NCBI RefSeq assembly: GCF_003172935.1 | Contig: NZ_QGKS01000485.1 | Location: forward strand, 1-44,443 | Source of the DNA: Micromonospora sicca | GTDB taxonomy: Bacteria; Actinomycetota; Actinomycetes; Mycobacteriales; Micromonosporaceae | Direction of reading: 5' to 3' | Length of the DNA stretch: 44,443 bases | Part shown: positions 25,410 through 32,478 of the stretch, piece by piece | Numbering within the stretch: the first letter of the stretch is position 1 | How the letters are laid out: every line of letters starts with the position of its first letter | Position numbers and translations under genes: made by a program | Notes under the pieces: model-generated | Databases searched by the model: none | What the model saw: only the letters and a program-made list of their open reading frames with translations | Told to the model about the DNA's origin: nothing

Positions 25410-25841
25410 ATGCTGATGCGTACCGACCCGTTCCGTGAGATCGACCGGCTCGCCGAGCAGTTCTTCGGCACCACCGCCCGACCGGCGGTCATGCACCTCG
25501 ACGCCTACCGCGACGGCGAGTGGTTCTACGCCGCCTTCGACCTGCCCGGCGTCGACCCGGACAGCATCGACTGCACTGTGGAGCGCAACGTGCTGACCGT
25601 CCGCGCCGAGCGGCGCCGCCCCACCGGGGACAAGGTCGAACTCGTCGCCGCCGAGCGGCCGATGGGCACCTTCACCCGCCAGCTGTTCCTCGGTGACACC
25701 CTCGACACCGACAAGCTGGAGGCGGGCTACGAGAACGGGGTGCTGACCCTGCGCATCCCGATCGCCGAGCGCGCCAAGCCGCGCCGGATCAGCATCACCG
25801 CGCCGGCGAACGGCAACGGGCGCAAGGAGATCAACGCCTGA
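25410..25841 (+). CDS. Hsp20/alpha-crystallin small heat-shock protein
   Basis: The 143-residue protein begins MLMRTDPFREIDRLAEQFF, as actinomycete Hsp18-type proteins do, and contains the alpha-crystallin domain from about residue 30 to 130: AFDLPGVDPDSIDCTVERNVLTVRAER and the C-terminal YENGVLTLRIPIAERAKPRRI, with the A-x-x-x-G-V-L signature represented by YENGVLTL. It binds unfolding proteins as an oligomeric ATP-independent chaperone. GGAGG lies seven bases before the ATG. Expression should be driven by the promoter at 25310-25338 and repressed by HspR at the HAIR element. The 3' end overlaps the convergent WYL gene by 11 bases. Confidence 0.94.
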   Translation: MLMRTDPFREIDRLAEQFFGTTARPAVMHLDAYRDGEWFYAAFDLPGVDPDSIDCTVERNVLTVRAERRRPTGDKVELVAAERPMGTFTRQLFLGDTLDTDKLEAGYENGVLTLRIPIAERAKPRRISITAPANGNGRKEINA

Positions 25842-26865
25842 CCGTCGGACCGGCGGGGGCCTCCGACCCGGGCGCTCCCGCCGGTCGGGCAGGCGGCGGA
25901 TACAGCCCGGCGAGGGCGTGCGCGGTGGCGCTGAACCGCTCCCGCAGCTCCGCCGGGGCGAGCACCTCCACCTCGGCGCCCAGCTTGAGCAGCTCCACGT
26001 GCCCGTGCCTGACCGACTCGATCGGCACGGTGGTCTCCAGCCAGCCGGATTCGTCGGGCGCACCGGCGGCGGCGCGGGCGGCCCGGCTCATCTCCGGCGG
26101 GAAGACGTACGCCATGAACTCCAGCGCGGCCACCGTCATCCGCACCCGGGCCTCGTCGCGGTAGACGCCGCGCTCGTACCGGTCGGACCACTCCCGCCAG
26201 AAGCCGGCCAGGTCGAAGTCGGCCGGCCGGTCGAACCCCTCGTCCAGCACCACCAGGTCGAGGACCGCGCCGACCCGGTAGGTGCGTACCTGCTCGCCCG
26301 AGCGGGCCACCAGGTACCAGCGGCCGGCCTTGAGCACCACGCCCAGCGGGGCGAGCACCCGGGTCACCTCCCGCGGGGCCTTCCACCGGCGGTAACGGAC
26401 CTCGACCAGCCGGTCCTCCCACACCGCGCGGGCCAGCCCCGTCAGGTGCGGGGTGGGCTCCGGGTTCCGGAACCAGCCCGGCGCGTCCAGGTGGAACCGC
26501 TGCCGGGCCCGGCCGCCCCGATCGGCCAGTTCGTCGGGGAGCGCGGCGAGCAGCTTCAACTCCGCCGCCGCGAGCACCGGGCCGAGACCGAGGTCGGCGG
26601 CCGGACCGGGCATGCCGGCCAGGAAGAGCGCCTCGGCCTCCGGCGCGGTCAACCCGGTCAGCCGGGTCCGGTACCCCTCCAGCAGCCGGTACCCGCCGAC
26701 CGGACCGCGGTCGGCGTACACCGGCACCCCGGCGGCGCCGAGCGACTCGACGTCGCGGTAGACGGTCCGCACCGACACCTCCAGGGCGTCGGCGAGCTCC
26801 TGGGCGGTCATCCGCCCCCGGGTCTGCAGGAGCAGCAGCAGGGAGACCAACCGGCTGGCACGCAC
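25831..26865 (-). CDS. WYL-domain transcriptional regulator (HTH_11 + WYL)
   Basis: The 344-residue protein starts with a winged helix, RASRLVSLLLLLQTRGRMTAQELADALEVSVRTVYRDVESLGAAGVPVYADRGPVGGYRL (about residues 2-60), followed by a WYL domain (VRYRRWKAPREVTRVLAPLGVVLKAGRWYLVARSG, with R-x-YLVAR) and a WCX-like C-terminus. These YafY/DeoR-like proteins sense small ligands or nucleic acids and regulate a neighbouring gene, often in DNA-damage or defence settings. The start is GTG 26865; the in-frame extension to 26970 has no support. It is divergent from the tyrosine recombinase. Confidence 0.93.
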   Translation of the reverse strand: MRASRLVSLLLLLQTRGRMTAQELADALEVSVRTVYRDVESLGAAGVPVYADRGPVGGYRLLEGYRTRLTGLTAPEAEALFLAGMPGPAADLGLGPVLAAAELKLLAALPDELADRGGRARQRFHLDAPGWFRNPEPTPHLTGLARAVWEDRLVEVRYRRWKAPREVTRVLAPLGVVLKAGRWYLVARSGEQVRTYRVGAVLDLVVLDEGFDRPADFDLAGFWREWSDRYERGVYRDEARVRMTVAALEFMAYVFPPEMSRAARAAAGAPDESGWLETTVPIESVRHGHVELLKLGAEVEVLAPAELRERFSATAHALAGLYPPPARPAGAPGSEAPAGPTVRR

Positions 26866-26999
26866 CGGCCGACCGTAACGCCGGCTCCGACCGGTGCCGA
26901 CGCCGGGACGGAAGATCGCTCGGGGACTGTGACCTTTGCCGGATTCTCGCCGGGCGCGCCTCGTCGCCATTCGCGGCGAAGGCTGAGAGCCTTTCTCAC

Positions 27000-27992
27000 A
27001 TGCTGCGCCCCGACGTCCTGCCCCGCGGGTCGGTGCGGTCCGCCCTGCCCGGCGGGCCGACCGATTTCACCGAGGCGTGGCTGCGCAACCGGCGGCTGTC
27101 GGAGCACACCCGCGACGCGTACCGGCGGGACGTCACCGGCTGGCTGACCTGGTGCGCCGGGCGCGGCCTGGACCCGCTGCGGGCCAACTTCCTCGACGTC
27201 AACGCCTACGGCCGTGAACTGGAGTCCACGCTGGGGGTCCGCAGCGGCCGGCCGCTCACCCCGGCCACCGTCGCCCGCCGACTGTCCGCGCTGTCCAGCT
27301 GGTACGACTTCCTGGTCAAGCTGCGCGCCGTCGACGCCAACCCGGTCTCCGGGGCGGACCGGCCACGCATCGACCGGGACCACTCGGCCACGGTCGGCCT
27401 CACCCCGGAGGAGGTCGACGCCCTGCTCGCCGCCGCCGAGGCGGACACCGGCTCGACCGCCGCCCGCAACCGGGCCGCCATCGCGCTCCTGGCCGACCTG
27501 GGGCTGCGGGTCGGCGAGCTGATCTCGCTCGACCTGGCCGACCTGGGCGCCGAGCGGGGACACCGCAGCGTGCGGTTCGTCGGCAAGGGCGGCAAGGTCC
27601 GCCGCCGCGCGCTGACCCCCGGCACCGCGTACGCGCTGGACGCCTACCTGGCCGCCCGGGCCGGCGCGCAGGGGGTTACCGTGCCGGAGCTGACCGGCCC
27701 GCTGCTGGTCACCGCGGCCGGCGCCCGGCTGGACCGGCACTCGGTGTTCCGGCTGGTGCGCCGGCTCGCCCGGGCGGCGGGGATCCCGGCCTGGGCGAAG
27801 CTGTCGCCGCACTCGCTGCGGCACGCGTTCGCCACCACCGCCCGCGCGGAGGGGGTGCCGCTGGAGGACGTGCAGGACGCGATGGGTCACGCGGACCCCC
27901 GCACCACCCGCCGGTACGACCGGGACCGGCACAACCTCGACCGCGACCCGGCGTACGTCATCTGGGCCGCGCGCGCCCGCCGGCGCGGCTGA
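27000..27992 (+). CDS. Tyrosine recombinase (XerC/XerD-like integrase)
   Basis: The 330-residue protein has an N-terminal SAM-like core-binding domain (about 22-110) and a C-terminal catalytic domain with all key residues: R170 in GLRVGEL, a Lys in GKGGK (196-200), H271 and R274 in HSLRH, H297 in GHADP and the nucleophile Y306 in RRYDR. It catalyses site-specific strand exchange through a 3'-phosphotyrosine. It is longer than housekeeping XerC/D (about 300), and no tRNA, excisionase or phage gene adjoins it, so it may be an orphan chromosomal recombinase. ATG 27000 lacks a strong ribosome-binding site. Confidence 0.92.
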   Translation: MLRPDVLPRGSVRSALPGGPTDFTEAWLRNRRLSEHTRDAYRRDVTGWLTWCAGRGLDPLRANFLDVNAYGRELESTLGVRSGRPLTPATVARRLSALSSWYDFLVKLRAVDANPVSGADRPRIDRDHSATVGLTPEEVDALLAAAEADTGSTAARNRAAIALLADLGLRVGELISLDLADLGAERGHRSVRFVGKGGKVRRRALTPGTAYALDAYLAARAGAQGVTVPELTGPLLVTAAGARLDRHSVFRLVRRLARAAGIPAWAKLSPHSLRHAFATTARAEGVPLEDVQDAMGHADPRTTRRYDRDRHNLDRDPAYVIWAARARRRG

Positions 27993-28010
27993 ACCCGGTA
28001 ATTCCCTTGC

Positions 28011-28030
28011 CGGAGTGAGTGGTCACTCCG
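28011..28030. promoter_or_regulatory. TetR-type operator
   Basis: CGGAGTGA (28011-28018) and TCACTCCG (28023-28030) form a perfect 8-bp inverted repeat with a four-base spacer, directly upstream of the TetR gene and overlapping a possible -35 (TTGCCG, 28007-28012). This is a typical autoregulatory TetR-family site. Confidence 0.75.
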
Positions 28031-28043
28031 CACAGTGGGTGGC

Positions 28044-28754
28044 ATGACCGACACCACTGATCGCCGGCGCCGCGCGCCGGGAATGACACCCGACCGGCGG
28101 CGCGCGATGATCGTGCAGGCGGCCCTGCCGCTGCTGGCCACGCACGGCGCGACGCTCACCACCGCTCAGGTCGCCCGGGCGGCCGGCATCGGCGAGGCGA
28201 CCGTCTTCCGCGCCTTCGCCGACAAGGAGGCCCTGCTCGACGCCTGCGTGGTCGAGGTGCTGCGCCCCGACACGGTGCTCGACGAACTGGCCGCGATTCC
28301 GCTGACGCAGCCGCTCGGTGACCGACTCTCCGACGCGGCGAGCGCGCTGCTCGCCCATTTCGACCGCCTCGGCGCCGTGCTCGGCGCCCTGCACGCGGCC
28401 GGACGACCCGGGCGGGGCCGCCCCGGCGAGCAGACGGCGGCCGACGCCGAACGGGGGGCGGCTCCGGATGGGCCGGCCACGCCGGCGCGGCCCAAACCGG
28501 TCGGGGCCGACCGACCGTCCGCGTCGGCGCGCGAGGAGTCGGCCCTGGCCGTCCGGGAGGCCGTCGCCGCCCTGTTCGCCCCCGAACGGGACCGGCTGCG
28601 GCTGCCCGCCGACCGGCTGGCCGGGCTGTTCCTCGCCCTGCTGCTGCCGGCCCGCCCGCCACTCGCCCTCGCCGCGCCGACCCCGGCCGAGCTGGTCGAC
28701 CTGTTCCTGCACGGCGCGCTGAGCCGCGATCCGCTGCCCGGGGCGGACCGATGA
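28044..28754 (+). CDS. TetR-family transcriptional regulator
   Basis: The 236-residue protein has the TetR N-terminal helix-turn-helix: ALPLLATHGATLTTAQVARAAGIGEATVFRAFADKEALLDACV (about residues 28-70). The C-terminal ligand domain contains a Pro/Ala/Gly-rich low-complexity insert (about 115-165), unusual for the family and possibly a flexible linker. It should bind the dyad at 28011-28030 and control itself and the two downstream genes; its stop overlaps the next start in ATGA. ATG 28044 is preferred; GTG 28035 is in frame. Confidence 0.9.
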   Translation: MTDTTDRRRRAPGMTPDRRRAMIVQAALPLLATHGATLTTAQVARAAGIGEATVFRAFADKEALLDACVVEVLRPDTVLDELAAIPLTQPLGDRLSDAASALLAHFDRLGAVLGALHAAGRPGRGRPGEQTAADAERGAAPDGPATPARPKPVGADRPSASAREESALAVREAVAALFAPERDRLRLPADRLAGLFLALLLPARPPLALAAPTPAELVDLFLHGALSRDPLPGADR

Positions 28755-29126
28755 CCGTCACGCTCAACCACACGATCGTCCCCGCGGTCGACCACCGGGC
28801 CGCGGCCCGGTTCTTCGCCGACGTGATGGGCCTACCGATCCTGCCGCCGGCCGGCCGCGACGGCCACTTCGCCCCGGTACGCGTCAACGACCAGCTCACC
28901 CTCGACTTCGTCAGCGTGCCCGCCCCGGACGGGGCATCACCTCGCCTTCGACGTGGACCCGGACACCTTCGACGCGATCCTGACCCGGTTGCGCGACGGC
29001 GGCGTGCCGTACGGCAACGACCCGCGTACGCCCGACAACGGGCGCGTGGACCATCCACTGTGCGCCCGCGGGCTCTTCTTCCGCGACGACTCCGGCAACC
29101 TGTACGAGGTGATGTCCCCGGCCTGA
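28751..29126 (+). pseudogene. VOC-family protein, frameshifted
   Basis: The first frame (TVTLNHTIVPAVDHRAAARFF, MGLPILPPAGRDGHFAPVRVNDQLTLDFV) is the first half of a glyoxalase-fold protein. At the GGGG run 28931-28934 the sense moves to another frame, continuing HHLAFDVDPDTFDAILTRL, RDGGVPYGNDPRTPDNG and GLFFRDDSGNLYEVMSPA to a TGA at 29124-29126. The 376-base length is one base over whole codons, so one G appears to be extra. Repaired, it would be a complete VOC protein of about 124 residues. It overlaps the TetR gene by four bases and precedes the LLM oxidoreductase. It is either a true mutation or a homopolymer error. Confidence 0.75.
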
Positions 29127-29155
29127 CCGTCACATCTGCGGATTACGGTGCGGCG

Positions 29156-30001
29156 ATGCGACACGGACTGGAGATCTGCTGCGGCGGACCGTCGGTGACG
29201 GCGTCCCTCCTGGTCGAGTTGGGGGAACTGGCCGAGCGGGCCGGCTGGGACGGGGTGTTCTTCGAGGACTACCTCATCTACTACGACGGTGACGACCCGC
29301 CCACGTACGACCCGTGGCTGCTGCTGGCCGCGATCGCCGGGCGCACCGGCCGCATCCGGCTCGGCACCACGGTGACCTCGTTGCCGCGCCGACGGCCGGC
29401 GAAGCTGGCCCGGGAGGTGTTGACCCTGGATCATCTCTCCGCCGGCCGCGCCACCGTCGCGGTCGGCGTGGGCGACCCGAAGGATCGCGGCGTCGCGGGG
29501 TTCGGGGAGCAGACCGACCTGAAGACCCGGGCGGCGATGCTCGACGAGGGTCTCGACCTGCTGGTCGGTCTGGTCGGCGGCGAGCGGGTCACACACCAGG
29601 GCACCCACTACCGGGCCGACGGGGTGACGCTCCGGCCGGCGCCGGTGCAGACGCCCCGGGTACCGGTCTGGGTGGGTGGCAGCACCCAGGCGAAGGCGGT
29701 GCTGCGCCGCGCCGCGCCCGCCGACGGGATCGTGCCGTACAAGCTCGCCGACACCGACGGCTGGTCGGACTTCAGCCCGGACGAGGTGCACGACCTGGTG
29801 GGCGCGCTGCCGGCAACCCGCGCCGACGGGGAGCCGTTCGACGTGGCGGTCGGCGGCCGCCGTCGCCGGCCGGACGAGCACGCCGAGCGGGCGTACGTGG
29901 GCGAGCTGGCGGCGGCAGGGGCGACCTGGTGGCTGGAGTTCATCCCAGCCGGCGACCCGGAAATGATGCGGGCGGCGGTGGCGCGCAGGCCGCTACGCTG
30001 A
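29156..30001 (+). CDS. LLM-class flavin-dependent oxidoreductase
   Basis: The 281-residue protein has the bacterial luciferase-like TIM-barrel features: LVELGELAERAGWDGVFFEDYL, TGRIRLGTTVTSLPRRRPAKLAREVLTLDHLSAGRATVAVGVGD, DEGLDLLVGLVGGERVTHQGTHY and TPRVPVWVGGSTQAKAVLRRAA. Members use FMN or coenzyme F420 for monooxygenase or hydride-transfer reactions; the cofactor cannot be decided here, but F420 is common in actinomycetes. ATG 29156 lies 29 bases after the broken VOC gene and is probably in the same TetR-controlled transcript. Confidence 0.9.
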   Translation: MRHGLEICCGGPSVTASLLVELGELAERAGWDGVFFEDYLIYYDGDDPPTYDPWLLLAAIAGRTGRIRLGTTVTSLPRRRPAKLAREVLTLDHLSAGRATVAVGVGDPKDRGVAGFGEQTDLKTRAAMLDEGLDLLVGLVGGERVTHQGTHYRADGVTLRPAPVQTPRVPVWVGGSTQAKAVLRRAAPADGIVPYKLADTDGWSDFSPDEVHDLVGALPATRADGEPFDVAVGGRRRRPDEHAERAYVGELAAAGATWWLEFIPAGDPEMMRAAVARRPLR

Positions 30002-30021
30002 CCGGTCGAGCCCGACCGGGA

Positions 30022-30426
30022 TCAGAGCCGGCGGGCGCCGGGCCGCTCGCGGGCGTCGTAGTCCTCTCGGGCCCGGTCGACCTTGTCGAGGTTGGCGGTG
30101 GACCACTCGGCGAGCGTGGCGAACAGCGGCGCGAGGCTGCGCCCCAGGTCGCTGATCTCGTACTCCACCCTGGGCGGGACCTCCGGGTGGTAGGTGCGCA
30201 CGACAAGGCCGTCGCGTTCCAGTTGCCGCAGCCGCTGGGTGAGCACCTTCGGGGTGATGGTGCCGAGGCGGCGGTCCAGCTCGACGAACCGCTGCCGGCC
30301 GTACTCGTGCAGCGCCCAGAGGATGGGCGTGGTCCAGCGGCTGAACACGATGTCGACCACCGGGGCGATCGGGCAGGCCTGCTCCGGGTCGACGTCCACT
30401 CGGGACGCCGGGGTGGTGCTGGTCAC
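30022..30426 (-). CDS. HxlR-family transcriptional regulator
   Basis: The 134-residue winged-helix protein shows the HxlR family pattern: CPIAPVVDIVFSRWTTPILWALHEYGRQRFVELDRRLGTITPKVLTQRLRQLERDGLVVRTYHPEVPPRVEYEISDLG, with a Cys (near residue 18) often used for redox or electrophile sensing. GTG 30426 has GAGGG at good spacing; GTG 30432 is an alternative just upstream. It is divergent from the NmrA-like gene and probably represses it through the AGGTACC repeats between them. Confidence 0.9.
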   Translation of the reverse strand: MTSTTPASRVDVDPEQACPIAPVVDIVFSRWTTPILWALHEYGRQRFVELDRRLGTITPKVLTQRLRQLERDGLVVRTYHPEVPPRVEYEISDLGRSLAPLFATLAEWSTANLDKVDRAREDYDARERPGARRL

Positions 30427-30456
30427 ATTCACTCCCTCGGGCCATTACTTTCCTCT

Positions 30457-30484
30457 AGGTACCTACTATACGCAGGAAGGTACC
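30457..30484. promoter_or_regulatory. Candidate HxlR operator repeats
   Basis: AGGTACCT (30457-30464, palindromic) and AGGTACC (30478-30484) lie in the AT-richer gap between the divergent HxlR and NmrA-like genes, centred about two helical turns apart. Such GTACC-centred repeats suit an HxlR dimer pair; this is inference from position and symmetry. Confidence 0.6.
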
Positions 30485-30520
30485 GTCCTCTCAGTCCACA
30501 GCGAACTGGGAGGAATTGTC

Positions 30521-31348
30521 ATGATCGTGGTGACGGGAGCGACGGGGAACGTGGGACGGCCGCTGGTGCGGGCGCTGGCGGCGGCCGGCGAGCAGGTGAC
30601 GGCCGTGTCGCGGCAGGTGTCTGCGGCGGACGTACCAGAACGGGTGCGCCCGGTGGCGGCCGACCTGGCCCACCCGCCGGGCCTGAAGGCGACGCTCGAC
30701 GGCGCGGAGGCGCTGTTCCTGCTGCTCACCGGTGACCTGCTGGCCGGCGGCGCCGACCTCGGCGGCATCCTCGACGCCGCCCGGGACGCCGGCGTACGGC
30801 GGGTCGTCCTGCTGTCCTCGCAGGGCGTCGCGACCGGGCGGCACCCCGCCGGACCGGAGGAGGCGGTGACCGGGTCCGGTCTGGACTGGACGGTGCTGCG
30901 CCCCGGCGGGTTCCACTCCAACGCGCTGCAGTGGGCCGGGACGGTCCGGGCGCAGCGGCTGGTCGCCGCGCCGTTCGGCGACGTTGCGCTGCCGACCGTC
31001 GACCCGGCCGACATCGCGGCGGTCGCCGCCGTCGCGCTGCGGGAGCCCGGCCACGGCGGTGCGACGTACGAGCTGACCGGGCCGGAGCCGATCTCGCCGC
31101 GGCAGCAGGCGGCGGCGATCGGGCGGGCGCTGGACGAGCCGGTGCGCTTCGTCGAGCAGACCGCCGCGCAGGCCCGGGCGCAGCTGCTGCGCTTCATGCC
31201 CGAACCCGTCGTGGCGGCGACCCTGGGCATCCTGGGCACTCCCTCGCCGGCCGAGCAGCGGGTGAGCCCCGACGTCGAGCGGGTCCTCGGCCGCCCGCCG
31301 CGCCCCTTCGCCGAGTGGGCGCTGGGCAGCGTCGACGCCTTCCGCTGA
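30521..31348 (+). CDS. NmrA-like NAD(P)-binding protein (atypical SDR)
   Basis: The 275-residue protein begins with a perfect NAD(P) loop (MIVVTGATGNVGRPLV), followed by EALFLLLTGD, RRVVLLSSQGV, LDWTVLRPGGFHSNALQW and a C-terminal substrate domain. It lacks the YxxxK catalytic pair of classical SDRs, as is usual in the NmrA/TMR (QOR2-like) group that act as quinone reductases or redox sensors. GGGAGG lies seven bases before the ATG. Divergence from HxlR suggests induction by quinones, aldehydes or similar electrophiles. Confidence 0.92.
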   Translation: MIVVTGATGNVGRPLVRALAAAGEQVTAVSRQVSAADVPERVRPVAADLAHPPGLKATLDGAEALFLLLTGDLLAGGADLGGILDAARDAGVRRVVLLSSQGVATGRHPAGPEEAVTGSGLDWTVLRPGGFHSNALQWAGTVRAQRLVAAPFGDVALPTVDPADIAAVAAVALREPGHGGATYELTGPEPISPRQQAAAIGRALDEPVRFVEQTAAQARAQLLRFMPEPVVAATLGILGTPSPAEQRVSPDVERVLGRPPRPFAEWALGSVDAFR

Positions 31349-31365
31349 CGACCCGGCCACCGGCC

Positions 31366-31392
31366 CGCCGGGCGGCGCACGGCCGCCCGGCG
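31366..31392. terminator. Bidirectional terminator hairpin
   Basis: CGCCGGGCGGC (31366-31376) and GCCGCCCGGCG (31382-31392) pair perfectly around five bases, between the convergent NmrA-like (ends 31348) and VOC (ends 31404) genes. Confidence 0.75.
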
Positions 31393-31403
31393 AGGCGCGG
31401 TGC

Positions 31404-31775
31404 TCAGCCCTGCGGGCGGGGGCAGATGCAGAACGGCTGGCCGATCGGGTCGATCAGCACCACCCAGCGTTCGCCGCCGGGCTGGAACTCCGGCTTCGCC
31501 GCGCCGGCCGCCACGAACTCCTTCTCCGCCACCGTGAGATCGTCGACGTAGAGGTCGAGGTGGTAGCGCTTGCCGGCGGTCTCGTCGGGCCAGGCGGGCG
31601 GCGCGTAGCCGGGCACCAGCCCGAACCCGATCGAGACCCCGTCCTTGCTGATCATGGCGTATTCGGCCTGGCTGTGGGTGATCTCCCAGCCCAGCACGCG
31701 GGAGTAGAACCCGGCGTGGGCGGCCGGGTCGGAGCTGTCGAGGTTGACCATGGCGAGGTCGGCGGTCACTGTCAT
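31404..31775 (-). CDS. VOC (glyoxalase-like) family protein
   Basis: The 123-residue protein has VOC-fold segments: LAMVNLDSSDPAAHAGFYSRVLGWEITHSQ, EYAMISKDGVSIGFGLVPGY, KRYHLDLYVDDLTVAEKEFVAAGA and the ending WVVLIDPIGQPFCICP. The final metal-ligand Glu of true glyoxalases is replaced by Cys (PFCI), as in many uncharacterised members, so a binding or non-glyoxalase role is likely. ATG 31775 is preferred; GTG 31805 upstream is in frame but lies within the hairpin region. A 14-bp perfect hairpin lies just upstream of the start and reaches into the GGGGAG ribosome-binding site. Confidence 0.88.
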   Translation of the reverse strand: MTVTADLAMVNLDSSDPAAHAGFYSRVLGWEITHSQAEYAMISKDGVSIGFGLVPGYAPPAWPDETAGKRYHLDLYVDDLTVAEKEFVAAGAAKPEFQPGGERWVVLIDPIGQPFCICPRPQG

Positions 31776-31787
31776 GCCGGCCAGTCT

Positions 31788-31826
31788 CCCCGCCGTACCT
31801 GACACCTTGTGGCAGGTACGGCGGGG
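31788..31826. promoter_or_regulatory. Strong hairpin in the leader of the VOC gene
   Basis: CCCCGCCGTACCTG (31788-31801) and CAGGTACGGCGGGG (31813-31826) pair perfectly over 14 bp around an 11-base loop. The element lies in the 240-base gap between the divergent VOC (minus) and small membrane protein (plus) genes, so it does not end a known transcript. In the VOC mRNA the 3' arm ends in the GGGG of the probable ribosome-binding site, so the stem could hide it. It could also be a DNA operator or an old terminator. I see nothing else in the rest of the gap. Confidence 0.6.
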
Positions 31827-32015
31827 CGTTCTCAGCAGAGCAGGCCAGGTGCCGGTGCGCGTCGGCGGCGATGTCCCCGCGCCGGCGCCGGCGCGCGCCC
31901 ACAGCCGGGCGGGCGCCTCGGTCTGCGTTGCGCCGACGGTAGACGATGCCGTGGCCGGCGTGACACGGGCGGAGTTCCTGCGCGGGGACGTATCGGGCGC
32001 TTACGGTCGAAGCTG

Positions 32016-32474
32016 ATGGGCGGCAGGGAGACGTGGAGCAGGCCGGCCCGGGGGCGCCGACCGGTGCGGACCGGCTTGGTCCTGGGCGGCTTCGGGGTGG
32101 GCCTGTGCCTGATCGGGGTGGCCGGCCTCGCCGTGTGGAACGTGCAGGTGGTGATGCAGGCCACCGGGCCGGTGCGGGAGACGGCCGACGGGTTCTTTCA
32201 CGAGGTGTCCGCCGGCGACACCGACAAGGCGTACGAGCGGTTGTGCAAGGACACCCGCAGCCGGTGGAGCGCGGTCGGTTTCGGCAGTTGGGTGCGGACC
32301 CCGCCGCAGGTCAGCGGCTACGAGATAACCGACCTGTCGATCTCCACCCTGCGCGGGCGCCCGCGTGCCACGGTGACGGTGCGGGTGACCCGCGACGGGG
32401 GGGCCAGCGAGGAGCGCAAGCTCCCCGTGATCCAGGAGAACGGGAAGTGGCGGGTCTGCGGGGACCCGTTCTGA
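32016..32474 (+). CDS. Single-pass membrane protein with DUF4878/NTF2-like extracytoplasmic domain
   Basis: The 152-residue protein has a basic N-terminus (SRPARGRRPVRTG), one membrane segment (LVLGGFGVGLCLIGVAGLAVW, about 21-41) and an outside domain: VRETADGFFHEVSAGDTDKAYERLCKDTRSRWS, ending LPVIQENGKWRVCGDPF. This is the pattern of DUF4878-like/Rv0361-type proteins, small cystatin- or NTF2-like folds whose function is unclear. Two Cys (in ERLCKD and WRVCGD) could form a disulphide. It converges with tdk with only four bases between the ends. Confidence 0.82.
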   Translation: MGGRETWSRPARGRRPVRTGLVLGGFGVGLCLIGVAGLAVWNVQVVMQATGPVRETADGFFHEVSAGDTDKAYERLCKDTRSRWSAVGFGSWVRTPPQVSGYEITDLSISTLRGRPRATVTVRVTRDGGASEERKLPVIQENGKWRVCGDPF

Positions 32475-32478
32475 CGTC

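Larger units (their letters stand above)
24943..25416 (+). pseudogene. Degenerate GNAT acetyltransferase with acetyl-CoA motif deleted
   Basis: The frame starts at GTG 24943 with normal GNAT sequence (AAILLREYLTEMVRRYHRRP, LLLAHHDGGLAGCAGLRW). It then jumps at about residue 85 to the family's C-terminal part (DPVEARALYARHGYVEIPAYNNG, then RYAEHWFEKAL). The roughly 45 residues between, which in related enzymes hold the R/Q-x-x-G-x-G acetyl-CoA loop, are missing without a frame change. After FEKALPAG, where relatives end, the frame runs on for about 35 more codons through the heat-shock promoter and overlaps the Hsp20 start. It cannot bind acetyl-CoA in the usual way, so I treat it as a decayed gene. 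Confidence 0.7.

Noticed and set aside
27000..28000. Integrated mobile element around the tyrosine recombinase
   Set aside because: No tRNA, direct repeats, excisionase or phage genes are visible nearby; the flanking genes look like ordinary chromosomal regulators.
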